Assembly (NCBI RefSeq): GCF_014656375.1
Contig: NZ_BNCH01000002.1
Location: 434,001 to 498,000 of the forward strand
Direction of reading: 5' to 3'
DNA from: Aliiroseovarius zhejiangensis
GTDB lineage: Bacteria; Pseudomonadota; Alphaproteobacteria; Rhodobacterales; Rhodobacteraceae
DNA length: 64,000 nucleotides
Each line of letters opens with the position of its first letter. Within the stretch, counting starts at the first letter, position 1. Shown piece by piece: positions 1 through 9,934 of the stretch. The position numbers and the translations under genes were made by a program. The notes beneath the pieces were generated by a model that did not search any database, was not told the DNA's origin, and saw nothing but the letters and a program-made list of their open reading frames with translations.

Positions 1-981
1 CCCCATGGCGGTCTTGGGCAGGGGGCCGTCATGCTCGCGCGTTGCGGGCCAAGGGGCAGAGGGGTCATCCACCGGGCCATAGATCTTGCGGGTGTAGTAG
101 TTCACGCCAATCCAGTCGATGGGCGCCGTGATAGAGGCGAAATCATCCTGCCAGCCGGGGGGAAGATACGGTTCGATCCCCTCCAGCACCTCGGTCGGAT
201 AGGTGCCTTTTGTGATGCCCGACAGGAAGAACCGGTTGTAGATCGCGTCCTGCACCAGTGCGGCGCGCTGCGCGCCCGCGCTGTCATCGACAGGGGCGGC
301 AAATTCCATGTTGCAGACCGCGCCCAGGTTGGACATGCCCAACCCGCGCATCACCTCGATCGCGCGGCCATGGGCCAGAAGAACATGGTGCATGGCGCGG
401 GCGGTGGCGCGGATATCGCGCAGGCCGGGGGCATGGTGGCCCTCAAAATGGCTGAGCCATGACACGCACCAAGGTTCGTTGATGGGCGCGGCGGACCAGA
501 CCCGATCTCCGATGCGCGACATGATAATTTCGGTGAAATCGGCAAACCAACTTGCAATATCGCGATTGCGCCAGCCGCCCAGATCAGACAGCGGCGAGGG
601 CAGTTCCCAGTGATACAGCGTCACGGCGGGTTTGATGCCACGTTCCAACATCCCGTCCACCAGCCGGTCATAGAAATCCAGCCCTGCCGGGTTGGGGGTG
701 CCACGCCCCTCGGGCAGCACCCGCGCCCAGGAGGTCGAGAAGCGGTAAACGTCGAACCCGGCGCCCTTCACAAGATCCAGATCCTTGGCCCACAGGTCCA
801 GATGTCCACAGGCCACGGCCCCGTTTTCAGCCCCGGCGACATTGCCGGGTGTGGCGGCGAAATCATCCCAATGGGTGCGCCCGGCACCGCCCTTGGCATG
901 GCCTTCGATCTGATAGGCCGAGGTGGCGGTGCCAAACAGGAAGTCACTTGGAAAATCAGTGCGATGTGGCAGCATCTTCAT
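1..981 (-). CDS. bglA: Beta-glucosidase, glycoside hydrolase family 1 (3' end outside window)
   Basis: This is the N-terminal 327 codons of a GH1 retaining beta-glycosidase, which hydrolyses beta-glucosides in the cytoplasm. The protein begins MKMLPHRTDFPSDFLFGTAT and shows the family's N-terminal signature (FLFGTATSAYQIEG), FSTSWARVLPEG, and the catalytic acid/base motif APINEPW at about residue 165. The C-terminal nucleophile motif (TENG type) lies beyond the window edge. The ATG at 981 is preceded by a weak AGAAAG ribosome site. It begins 27 bases after the aglR stop on the same strand, so the two probably form one transcript. The placement suggests that beta- and alpha-glucoside use share a regulator. 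The family is certain; substrate preference is inferred. Confidence 0.9.
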   Translation of the reverse strand, partial: MKMLPHRTDFPSDFLFGTATSAYQIEGHAKGGAGRTHWDDFAATPGNVAGAENGAVACGHLDLWAKDLDLVKGAGFDVYRFSTSWARVLPEGRGTPNPAGLDFYDRLVDGMLERGIKPAVTLYHWELPSPLSDLGGWRNRDIASWFADFTEIIMSRIGDRVWSAAPINEPWCVSWLSHFEGHHAPGLRDIRATARAMHHVLLAHGRAIEVMRGLGMSNLGAVCNMEFAAPVDDSAGAQRAALVQDAIYNRFFLSGITKGTYPTEVLEGIEPYLPPGWQDDFASITAPIDWIGVNYYTRKIYGPVDDPSAPWPATREHDGPLPKTAMG

Positions 982-1008
982 GTCTTTCTGGGGTATATGG
1001 CCTTGTGG

Positions 1009-2049
1009 TCAGCCGGTTTCCATCCGAAGCGGCGCGGCGGGGCCGGTCGACCGCCCCAGGGTCAGGTCGGCCTCAAGCAGGATGTCGCGGGGGGTGTCCT
1101 TCCCTTCGATGATATCGACCAGCATGCGCGCCGCCTTGCGCCCGGCCTCGCGCACCGAGGACCGTGTGGCGGTATAGACAGGAATGTCGGCCCCGTTCCG
1201 AAAATAGCTGAGTTCATCATCATGGGTGATCAGCGACACGTCGCGCCCCATGCGCAACCCCATCTCCTCGATCCCGCGCCGCACACCAATGGCGGAGATC
1301 ATCGAACTGACCAGAATGGCGGTCGGCGGGTGCGGCTGAGCCAGAAGCCCGCGGGTGATATCATGGCCCTGTGCCTCGGTCATTTCGCCTGCAAACATCA
1401 GGTCTGCGTCAGGGGCGATGCCGCGTGCGGTCAGCGCCGCCTCGTATCCCGCGCGGCGGCGGATGGCGAAATCCATATGTTCCAGCCCGTTGACCAGCGC
1501 GATGCGCCGATGCCCCAGATCCAGCAAAAACTCGGTGGCCCGCTGAAAGGCGCGTGTGTTGTTCACGTCCACCCAGGCATAGGGCGCATCCATCTCTGAA
1601 CTGCGCCCGTGGACGACGAAAGGCAGGCCAAGCGCATTCAGAAGAGGGATGCGCGGATCGGTCAGGGTGGGGGCATGCAGGATGATGCCATCCACGTTTC
1701 GCTTGGTCAGAAAACTGCGATAGGCGGCTTCTTCGTCGGCATCGGGGACGACGGATAGCAGCATGTCATAGCCGTTGCGGGAATAAACCTCGCCCGCGCC
1801 CGCGATGAAGTCACCGAAAACGGGATTCACCATTTCGTGCTTGGCGCTGATCGGGATCACGTGCCCGATCGCCATGGCGCGCCCGGTGGCCAGAGACCTT
1901 GCCCGCGTGTTGGGCGCATAACCATGTTCGCGCGCCGCGGCGGCGACCCGTTTGCGCGTGGCTTCCGACACTTCAGGATAGCCGTTCAGCGCGCGGCTGA
2001 CGGTGGTCGGGGACAAGCCCAGAAGATCGGACAGTTCTTTCAGGGTCAT
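1009..2049 (-). CDS. aglR: LacI-family transcriptional regulator, probable AglR
   Basis: This is a LacI/GalR-type repressor of 346 aa. The N-terminal helix-turn-helix is clear: MTLKELSDLLGLSPTTVSRALNG, then YPEVSEATRKRVAAAA and the hinge region NTRARSLATGR. A periplasmic-binding-protein-like sugar sensor domain follows to the C-terminus (for example VDGIILHAPTLTDPRIPLL and AILVSSMISAIGVRRGIEEMG). A TTG codon 69 bases upstream would add 23 residues ahead of the DNA-binding helix. The ATG at 2049 fits the family length better. It is divergent from aglE across 306 bases that hold a 12-bp near-palindrome suited to LacI proteins, and bglA lies directly downstream. The AglR name rests on gene context, not on experiment. 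Confidence 0.85.
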   Translation of the reverse strand: MTLKELSDLLGLSPTTVSRALNGYPEVSEATRKRVAAAAREHGYAPNTRARSLATGRAMAIGHVIPISAKHEMVNPVFGDFIAGAGEVYSRNGYDMLLSVVPDADEEAAYRSFLTKRNVDGIILHAPTLTDPRIPLLNALGLPFVVHGRSSEMDAPYAWVDVNNTRAFQRATEFLLDLGHRRIALVNGLEHMDFAIRRRAGYEAALTARGIAPDADLMFAGEMTEAQGHDITRGLLAQPHPPTAILVSSMISAIGVRRGIEEMGLRMGRDVSLITHDDELSYFRNGADIPVYTATRSSVREAGRKAARMLVDIIEGKDTPRDILLEADLTLGRSTGPAAPLRMETG

Positions 2050-2168
2050 GGGTCGGGCGCGACGCTCCAAAGCGGTTTGAGTACCCGTCAGGTTAGCGAG
2101 CCGAAGGACAGCGGTCAAAGAAAGTTTGACGAACTGACATTAAAACAAGCAATTTCTTCTGGGAGTTC

Positions 2169-2180
2169 GTTTGCGCTAAC
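2169..2180. promoter_or_regulatory. Putative LacI-family (AglR) operator
   Basis: The sequence GTTTGCGCTAAC is a 12-bp palindrome with one mismatch, of the CG-centred kind bound by LacI-family repressors. It lies between the divergent aglR and aglE genes, eight bases before a perfect TTGACA hexamer at 2188-2193 that could be a -35 element reading toward aglE. No good -10 hexamer was found at standard spacing. A perfect copy of the motif, GTTAGCGCTAAC, lies upstream of zwf at 63247-63258. Apart from this site, the 306-base intergenic region holds only the aglE ribosome site (GGGAGGA at 2346-2352). Confidence 0.6.
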
Positions 2181-2355
2181 ATCAATGTTGACAGGTTGGG
2201 GGGTTCTGCGCAACCTTGGGATATTCAAAGCGGTTTGGAAAGATTGCGAATCTGCTTTCCGTCCGGTTTGGTGAATTCACCAGGCGCAGCAGGCGCCGGG
2301 GCCGCGGGGCGGTCTCAAAAACCTGGCAGGTCCGGTCGGACCATTGGGAGGACAA

Positions 2356-3708
2356 ATGAAACACGTATTCTACGCAAGCGCGGCAGCGTTGGCGCTGTCG
2401 GCAGGCATGGCGCAGGCTGACCAGCATCTGAAATTCGCACCCGGTGAAGGGGCGTTCAGTTGGGACAGTTTCGAAGCCCTGAAATCCATGGATCTTTCAG
2501 GTGAAGAAATCTCGATCCTTGGTCCTTGGCTGGGGCCGGACAAGGAGCTGATTGAAAGCGTCGTTCACTATTTTGAAGAGGCCACCGGCGCGGATGTGGA
2601 ATATTCCGGTTCGGACAGTTTCGAGCAGCAGATTGTGATTGATGCCGAGGCGGGCAGCCCGCCCAATATCGCGATCTTCCCGCAGCCCGGTCTGGCGGCG
2701 GATCTGGCCTCGAAAGGCCTGTTGGCGCCGTTGCCCGCAGAAACCGCCGACTGGATTCGCGACAATTATGCCGCCGGGCAAAGCTGGGTCGATCTGGGCA
2801 CCTATGCGGGGGCCGACGGGGCCGAGGCGCTGTACGGCTTCTTCTACAAGGTCGATGTGAAGTCTTTGGTTTGGTATGTGCCCGAAAACTTCGAGGATGC
2901 AGGCTATGACGTGCCGCAGACGATGGAAGAGCTGAAGGCGCTGACTGATCAGATCGTTGCCGATGGCGAAACGCCCTGGTGCATCGGGCTGGGGTCAGGC
3001 GGCGCCACGGGCTGGCCCGCGACCGACTGGGTCGAGGATATGATGCTGCGCATCAACACGCCCGAGGACTATGACGCCTGGACGACGAACGAACTGCCCT
3101 TCGATGACCCCAAGGTGATCGCCGCGATCGAAGAGTTCGGCGCCTTTGCCCGCAATGACGATTACGTGTCGGGCGGGGCGGGTGCCGTGGCGACGACCGA
3201 TTTCCGTGACAGCCCGCAGGGCCTCTTTGCCTCGCCGCCGCAGTGCTACATGCACCGTCAGGCCAGCTTCATCCCGACCTTCTTCCCGGAAGGCACCGAA
3301 GTGGGTGTGGATGCCGATTTCTTCTATTTCCCGGCCTATGCGGAAAAAGATCTGGGCAAGCCCGTTCTGGGCGCGGGCACCGTCTGGGCGATCACCAACG
3401 ATTCCAAGGGTGCGCAGGCCTTCATGGAGTTCCTGAAATCCCCCATCGCGCATGAAGTATGGATGGCGCAAAAGGGCTTCCTGACCCCGCATACCGGCGT
3501 CAACACCGAGGTCTATACCGACCCGACGGTGGCCAAGATGAATGGCATCCTGCTGAACGCCGACACATTCCGGTTTGATGGGTCCGACCTGATGCCGGGG
3601 GCCATTGGCGCCGGTGTGTTCTGGACGGGTATGGTGGATTACGCCGGTGGCAAGGACGCAGCCGAGGTGGCCGCGTCGATCCAGTCAACCTGGGAGTCGA
3701 TCAAGTAA
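2356..3708 (+). CDS. aglE: Alpha-glucoside ABC transporter, substrate-binding protein AglE
   Basis: This is the periplasmic binding protein (450 aa) of an AglEFGK-type importer for alpha-glucosides such as sucrose, maltose or trehalose. The start is the ATG at 2356 behind a strong GGGAGGA. The N-terminus MKHVFYASAAALALSAGMAQA is a signal peptide with cleavage before DQHLKF. The mature part is a group 1 extracellular solute-binding fold (ILGPWLGPDKELIESVVHYF, then GSPPNIAIFPQPGLAADLA). It is first in aglEFGAK. An 83-base gap containing a strong hairpin separates it from aglF, a common arrangement that gives more binding protein than permease. The family is firm; the exact sugar range is not visible. 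Confidence 0.92.
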   Translation: MKHVFYASAAALALSAGMAQADQHLKFAPGEGAFSWDSFEALKSMDLSGEEISILGPWLGPDKELIESVVHYFEEATGADVEYSGSDSFEQQIVIDAEAGSPPNIAIFPQPGLAADLASKGLLAPLPAETADWIRDNYAAGQSWVDLGTYAGADGAEALYGFFYKVDVKSLVWYVPENFEDAGYDVPQTMEELKALTDQIVADGETPWCIGLGSGGATGWPATDWVEDMMLRINTPEDYDAWTTNELPFDDPKVIAAIEEFGAFARNDDYVSGGAGAVATTDFRDSPQGLFASPPQCYMHRQASFIPTFFPEGTEVGVDADFFYFPAYAEKDLGKPVLGAGTVWAITNDSKGAQAFMEFLKSPIAHEVWMAQKGFLTPHTGVNTEVYTDPTVAKMNGILLNADTFRFDGSDLMPGAIGAGVFWTGMVDYAGGKDAAEVAASIQSTWESIK

Positions 3709-3722
3709 CCTTTCAAACGCAT

Positions 3723-3752
3723 ATCCCCGGCGCCTGAACTGGTGCCGGGGAT
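3723..3752 (+). terminator. Hairpin between aglE and aglF (no U-tract)
   Basis: The arms ATCCCCGGCGCC and GGTGCCGGGGAT form a 12-bp stem with one G-T pair around a TGAACT loop. It lacks a following T-run, so it is more likely a partial terminator or an mRNA-stabilising stem that raises aglE expression over the permease genes than a full stop. Confidence 0.6.
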
Positions 3753-3791
3753 CACTAGGTTTCGCACCGCCGGGCGGTGACAGGGGGGACT

Positions 3792-4787
3792 ATGGACCAG
3801 TTGCTTTTCGCGGTTTCAACCATCATCGTGGGCGTCTTCGGTTGCGTCGCCTATTTCTATTTCTCGAACATTTTGCTGGACCGGATCTATCCCGCCAAAG
3901 GGCCGAATGCAGGGGCAAATATCAACAAGGCCAATGCCATCCGGCCCTGGTTGTTCGTGTTGCCCGCTCTGCTGGTTCTGTCGCTGTATCTTGTCTATCC
4001 GGTGTTTTCGACGTTCTTTCTGTCGATGCGGGATACGCGGGGGGAGTTCGTCGGCGTAGACAATTATGTCTGGCTGGCCGGCGACGACAAGTTTCGCGAA
4101 AGCCTAGGGAACAACCTTCTGTGGCTGGTGATCGTGCCGGCGGCATCGACCTTCTTCGGGCTGGTTGCGGCCGGGCTCACAGACCGGATCAAGTGGGGGT
4201 CGGTCGCGCAAAGTCTGATCTTCATGCCGATGGCGATCAGCTTCGTCGGCGCCTCGGTCATCTGGAAATTCATCTATGACTATCGCGGAGACAATCAGGG
4301 CGAACAGATCGGCCTTTTGAATGCGATTGTCGAAGGGCTGGGCGGCACCGCGCAAACCTGGATCACCATGCCGTTTTGGAACAACATTTTCCTGATGATC
4401 ATCCTGATCTGGATCCAGACGGGGTTCGCCATGGTGATCCTGTCCGCCGCGCTGAAGGGGATCAGCGAAGAAACCATCGAAGCAGCCTATCTGGACGGGG
4501 CCTCGCCCTTGCAGATTTTCTTCAAGATCAAGATCCCGCAGATCTGGGGCACCATCGCGGTGGTCTGGACCACGATCACCGTCACCGTGTTGAAAGTGTT
4601 CGACATCGTGTTTGCCATGACCAACGGCCAATGGGGCACGCAGGTTCTGGCCAACCTCATGTATGACTGGATGTTCCGTGGCTCGCCCGATTTCGGGCGC
4701 GGGTCAGCCATTGTCATGGTGATCATGGTGTTGGTGACGCCGGTGATGATCTGGAACATCTCGAACGCACATAAGGAGAACCGCTGA
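3792..4787 (+). CDS. aglF: Alpha-glucoside ABC transporter permease AglF
   Basis: This is the first inner-membrane permease subunit (331 aa, MalF type) of the alpha-glucoside importer. The start is the ATG at 3792 behind GGGGGGA. An N-terminal membrane helix (MDQLLFAVSTIIVGVFGCVAYFYF) comes before the transmembrane core that begins with PWLFVLPALLVLSLYLVYPV. The EAA loop that docks the ATPase is visible as EAAYLDGASPLQIFFKIKIP in the C-terminal third. The stop overlaps the aglG start by one base (TGATG), indicating translational coupling. Family assignment is secure from the EAA loop and operon position. Confidence 0.93.
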   Translation: MDQLLFAVSTIIVGVFGCVAYFYFSNILLDRIYPAKGPNAGANINKANAIRPWLFVLPALLVLSLYLVYPVFSTFFLSMRDTRGEFVGVDNYVWLAGDDKFRESLGNNLLWLVIVPAASTFFGLVAAGLTDRIKWGSVAQSLIFMPMAISFVGASVIWKFIYDYRGDNQGEQIGLLNAIVEGLGGTAQTWITMPFWNNIFLMIILIWIQTGFAMVILSAALKGISEETIEAAYLDGASPLQIFFKIKIPQIWGTIAVVWTTITVTVLKVFDIVFAMTNGQWGTQVLANLMYDWMFRGSPDFGRGSAIVMVIMVLVTPVMIWNISNAHKENR

Positions 4788-5920
4788 TGGAAATGGCTGG
4801 CACTAAATCCCGCCTGACATGGGCGGTCAACCTGGCCGTCGGGTTTCTGGTCCTTTTGTGGATCATTCCCACCTTCGGCCTTCTGGTAAGTTCGTTTCGC
4901 GACCGTGATGCGATTTCGACCTCGGGCTGGTGGACGGCGCTGTCGGCGTCCGAGCAAAACGTCATCGTGCGGGCGGATGCGCCCGACAATGCCAGGCCGG
5001 ACGGCGCGGTCTGGGTTCTGACCGGCAATGTTTTCGACAGTGGCAGCGGCAATGTCACCGCATTCGGCATCACATCGCGCGAACCGGAAGCTTTCGCCCC
5101 CGGCGAGGTTGCGACCCATGCCCGCGGCCATCAGATCACCGTCGAGGCCAATGGCGATTACCGCATCACCTATCCCGAAGAGCCGTCCGGCAATCGCGGC
5201 CAACGTCTGTTCGTACGTGCAGAAAGTCCGCCCAGCTTCACCCTGGACAATTACCGCGAGGTGATGTTTGCCGAAGGCATGGGCAAGGCGCTGTTGAACA
5301 CGCTGACGGTGACCATTCCCGCGACCATCATCCCCATTCTGGTCGCTGCCTTCGCGGCTTACGCGCTGGCGTGGATGGAAATGCCGGGCCGGGCGCTGTT
5401 GATTGCCGCGATCGTGGGGCTTCTGGTGGTGCCGCTACAGGTGGCGTTCATCCCGCTTCTGAAACTTCACAACAATATCGGGATCGGCAAGGGATATCTG
5501 GGCATCTGGCTGGCCCATACCGGGTTTGGCTTGCCGCTTGCGGTGTTTTTGCTTCGAAACTACATGGCCGGGTTGCCGGGTGAAATCATCGAAAGCGCGC
5601 GCGTCGACGGCGCGTCGGATTTCGCGATCTTCCGCAAGATCATCCTGCCGCTCAGCTTCCCGGCGCTGGCGTCCTTTGCGATCTTTCAGTTCCTGTGGGT
5701 CTGGAACGACCTGCTGGTGGCCAAGGTGTTCCTGGGCACCGGCGAGGATCAGGTCGTGATGACCGGGCGCATTGTCGATCTGCTGGGGTCACGCGGGGGG
5801 GATTGGGAAATCCTGGCGGCCTCGGCCTTTGTGTCGATCGCGGTGCCGATCGCGGTCTTTTTCTCACTGCAACGCTATCTTGTGCGCGGTCTGTTGGCCG
5901 GCTCGGTCAAAGGGGGCTGA
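4787..5920 (+). CDS. aglG: Alpha-glucoside ABC transporter permease AglG
   Basis: This is the second permease subunit (377 aa, MalG type). One helix near residues 14-32 (AVNLAVGFLVLLWIIPTFGL) is followed by an insertion of roughly 110 residues, predicted periplasmic, before the permease core starts near FTLDNYREVMF. That insertion explains why the protein is about 100 aa longer than ordinary MalG proteins and is typical of AglG. The EAA motif is ESARVDGASDFAIFRKIILP, about residues 267-286. It overlaps aglF by one base and ends three bases before aglA, so it sits in a tightly packed operon. Confidence 0.92.
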   Translation: MEMAGTKSRLTWAVNLAVGFLVLLWIIPTFGLLVSSFRDRDAISTSGWWTALSASEQNVIVRADAPDNARPDGAVWVLTGNVFDSGSGNVTAFGITSREPEAFAPGEVATHARGHQITVEANGDYRITYPEEPSGNRGQRLFVRAESPPSFTLDNYREVMFAEGMGKALLNTLTVTIPATIIPILVAAFAAYALAWMEMPGRALLIAAIVGLLVVPLQVAFIPLLKLHNNIGIGKGYLGIWLAHTGFGLPLAVFLLRNYMAGLPGEIIESARVDGASDFAIFRKIILPLSFPALASFAIFQFLWVWNDLLVAKVFLGTGEDQVVMTGRIVDLLGSRGGDWEILAASAFVSIAVPIAVFFSLQRYLVRGLLAGSVKGG

Positions 5921-5923
5921 GAC

Positions 5924-7582
5924 ATGAATGCAAACGTCGCGAAATGCGATCTGGTCCATCTTGAAAAATCGCCAGACTGGTGGCGCGGGGCGGTGATCTA
6001 TCAGATCTATCCGCGCAGCTTTCAGGATGACAGCGGCGATGGCGTTGGCGATCTGAAGGGCATCACGCGCCGCTTGCCCTATATCGCGTCGTTGGGGGTG
6101 GATGCGATCTGGATTTCGCCCTTCTTTACCTCGCCGATGAAGGATTTCGGATATGACGTGTCCGACTATTGTGATGTGGACCCGATGTTCGGCACGCTCG
6201 CGGATCTCGAGACCTTGGTGCAATCGGCCCATGGGCTGGGTTTGAAAGTGATGATCGACCTGGTGCTGAGCCACAGTTCGGATCAGCACCCATGGTTTGC
6301 CGAAAGCCGCGCGGATCGCGATAACGACAAGGCGAACTGGTATGTCTGGGCGGATGCCAGGCCGGACGGCACCCCGCCAAACAACTGGCTGTCGATCTTC
6401 GGCGGCCCGGCCTGGACGTGGGACACGCGGCGCTGCCAGTATTACCTGCACAATTTCCTTGTGTCGCAACCGGACCTGAATTTCCACGAACCGGCGGTGC
6501 AAGAGGCGTTGCTGGATGTCGCCCGGTTCTGGCTGGAACGTGGTGTGGATGGGTTCCGGCTGGACACGATCAACTTCTATACGCACGACGCCCAGTTGCG
6601 CGACAATCCACCCTTGCCGCCCGAACGCCGCAACAGCTCGATTGCGCCAGCGGTGAACCCTTACAATCATCAGGAACATATCTACGACAAGAACCGCCCG
6701 GAAACACTGGAGTTCCTGCGCAAGCTGCGCGCCGTGATGGACCCTTATGGCGCCGCCGCCGTTGGCGAGGTGGGCGATGCCCAACGCGGGCTGGAGATCA
6801 TGGGCAAATACACCGCGGGCGACGACCTTGTTCAGATGTGTTATGCGTTCGAGCTATTGTCGGGTGACCGGCCGGATGCCACCAGCATCGCCGCTTTGAT
6901 GGATCGGGTGGCAGAGGTGGCGCGGGACGGCTGGGCCTGCTGGGCCTATTCCAATCACGATGTGGTGCGCCACGCGACGCGCTGGAACCTGACGGAAGAG
7001 GCGCAAAAACTCTTTGCAACGCTTTTGATGTGCCTGCGCGGGTCGGCGTGTCTGTATCAGGGCGAGGAACTGGGTCTGACCGAGGCCGAACTGTCCTTTG
7101 ACGACCTGCAAGACCCCTATGGGATCGAGTTCTGGCCCGAATTCAAGGGCCGCGATGGCTGCCGCACCCCGATGGTGTGGGAGGCGTCGAACAGTCAGGG
7201 CGGCTTCACCACGTCGGTCAGACCATGGCTTCCGGTCGCGTCGGACCATCTGCGCCGCGCGGTGGCTGTTGCAGACGAAACCCCCGGATCGCTTCTACAT
7301 CACTACCGCCGCGCGATTGCGCTCAGGCGGGCGCATCCCGCGCTGGCAAAGGGCGCCATGGAGGCGATGCGCGTGGAAGGCACGGCGCTGAGCTTCCTGC
7401 GACGGGCAGGGGATCAGGTGCTTTGGTGCGCGTTCAACCTTGGCGACACGGATCAGACCGTGACCCCGCCCGAAGGCGCATGGGCGGCGGTGGATGGAAC
7501 GCAGACCACGCTGACGGCGCGCGCGCCTGTGACGCTGGGTGCCTGGCAGTCGCTGGTGATGAAACCCGAGGGAGACAAGTAA
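5924..7582 (+). CDS. aglA: Alpha-glucosidase AglA, glycoside hydrolase family 13
   Basis: This cytoplasmic GH13 alpha-glucosidase (552 aa) hydrolyses the disaccharides brought in by AglEFGK. The four conserved regions are visible: region I MIDLVLSHSS, region II DGFRLDTINF carrying the nucleophile Asp, region III AVGEVGD carrying the acid/base Glu, and region IV YSNHDV. The N-terminal barrel start reads WWRGAVIYQIYPRSFQDDSG. No signal peptide is present, fitting an intracellular enzyme. The gene lies within aglEFGAK, with its stop directly against the aglK ATG. Oligo-1,6-glucosidase or trehalose-type specificity cannot be excluded from sequence alone. Confidence 0.92.
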   Translation: MNANVAKCDLVHLEKSPDWWRGAVIYQIYPRSFQDDSGDGVGDLKGITRRLPYIASLGVDAIWISPFFTSPMKDFGYDVSDYCDVDPMFGTLADLETLVQSAHGLGLKVMIDLVLSHSSDQHPWFAESRADRDNDKANWYVWADARPDGTPPNNWLSIFGGPAWTWDTRRCQYYLHNFLVSQPDLNFHEPAVQEALLDVARFWLERGVDGFRLDTINFYTHDAQLRDNPPLPPERRNSSIAPAVNPYNHQEHIYDKNRPETLEFLRKLRAVMDPYGAAAVGEVGDAQRGLEIMGKYTAGDDLVQMCYAFELLSGDRPDATSIAALMDRVAEVARDGWACWAYSNHDVVRHATRWNLTEEAQKLFATLLMCLRGSACLYQGEELGLTEAELSFDDLQDPYGIEFWPEFKGRDGCRTPMVWEASNSQGGFTTSVRPWLPVASDHLRRAVAVADETPGSLLHHYRRAIALRRAHPALAKGAMEAMRVEGTALSFLRRAGDQVLWCAFNLGDTDQTVTPPEGAWAAVDGTQTTLTARAPVTLGAWQSLVMKPEGDK

Positions 7583-8692
<1,110 letters not shown>

Positions 8693-8782
8693 GTTTTGCA
8701 CCCGCGGCCTGCGCGCGCATCTTGCCCATCCGCGCCCCTGTTGATATTGCGGGGGACAGGTTTTCGGACAAGGGACGCACCC

Positions 8783-9910
8783 ATGCGGGCAGAGGCTCAG
8801 AACAACGTAGAAGCCATCGAAAAATCCCTGGCGCTGTTGCGCCAGCGGATCGGTTGGGACACGGCCGAACATCGGTTGGAGGAATTCAACGCGATGACCG
8901 AAGACCCGGATCTGTGGAACGACCCCGACCGCGCGCAGAAGCTCATGCGCGAACGGCAGGCGCTTCTGGATTCCGTCAACAGTTACAAGGTCATGGCACA
9001 GGATCTTCAGGACAATATCGACCTGATCGAACTGGGCGAAATGGAAGAGGACACCGAGGTCGTGGCGGATGCCGAAGCCGCTCTGGCCAAGCTGGTCGAA
9101 AAAGCCGCCGCCGCCGAGCTGGAGGCGCTTCTGGACGGCGAAGCCGACAGCAATGACACGTTTCTGGAAATCAACGCGGGTGCCGGTGGCACGGAAAGCT
9201 GCGACTGGGCGTCGATGCTGGCGCGGATGTATGTCCGTTGGGCCGAAAAGCACGGCTATAAGGTCGAGCTGCAATCGGAAAGCGCAGGGGACGAAGCGGG
9301 GATCAAATCCGCCGCCTACAAGATTTCCGGGCACAATGCCTATGGCTGGCTGAAATCGGAAAGCGGCGTGCACCGGCTGGTGCGCATCTCGCCCTATGAT
9401 TCAGCGGCCAAGCGGCACACGTCGTTCAGCTCGGTCTGGGTCTATCCGGTGGTGGACGACAATATCGAGATCGAGGTGAACCCGTCCGACATCCGCATCG
9501 ACACCTACCGGTCATCCGGCGCGGGCGGGCAGCACGTGAACACGACCGATTCCGCTGTGCGGATCACCCACCTGCCCACCGGGATCGTCACCACCAGTTC
9601 GGAAAAATCCCAGCACCAGAACCGCGACATCGCCATGAAGGCGCTGAAATCGCGGCTCTATCAGATGGAACTGGATCGCCGCAACGCCGCGATCAACGAA
9701 GCGCATGAAAACAAGGGTGATGCGGGCTGGGGCAACCAGATCCGGTCCTATGTGCTGCAACCTTACCAGATGGTGAAAGACCTGCGCACGGGGCACGAAA
9801 CCTCGGACACCAAAGGTGTGCTGGACGGCGATCTGGATGCGTTCATGGCCGCCGTTCTGGCGCAGGATGTGGCCGGGAAATCGCGGGCCGAGGCGAATTT
9901 GGACGACTGA
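8783..9910 (+). CDS. prfB: Peptide chain release factor 2
   Basis: RF2 (375 aa) reads UGA and UAA stop codons on the ribosome. The GGQ motif that triggers peptide release is at about residues 248-250 ([11 protein letters not shown]), preceded by the RF2-type stretch [20 protein letters not shown]. The ATG at 8783 begins [19 protein letters not shown] and the reading frame is continuous. There is therefore no sign of the in-frame UGA and programmed +1 frameshift found near codon 26 in E. coli prfB. It follows aglK by 90 bases, has a different role, and converges on the lytic transglycosylase gene with a 24-base gap. Confidence 0.95.
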   Translation: MRAEAQNNVEAIEKSLALLRQRIGWDTAEHRLEEFNAMTEDPDLWNDPDRAQKLMRERQALLDSVNSYKVMAQDLQDNIDLIELGEMEEDTEVVADAEAALAKLVEKAAAAELEALLDGEADSNDTFLEINAGAGGTESCDWASMLARMYVRWAEKHGYKVELQSESAGDEAGIKSAAYKISGHNAYGWLKSESGVHRLVRISPYDSAAKRHTSFSSVWVYPVVDDNIEIEVNPSDIRIDTYRSSGAGGQHVNTTDSAVRITHLPTGIVTTSSEKSQHQNRDIAMKALKSRLYQMELDRRNAAINEAHENKGDAGWGNQIRSYVLQPYQMVKDLRTGHETSDTKGVLDGDLDAFMAAVLAQDVAGKSRAEANLDD

Positions 9911-9934
9911 TATAAGGCGAATGCCGGTGATGGA

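Noticed and set aside
8783-9000. Programmed +1 frameshift in prfB
   Set aside because: The reading frame is continuous from the ATG with no internal UGA, so no frameshift is needed.
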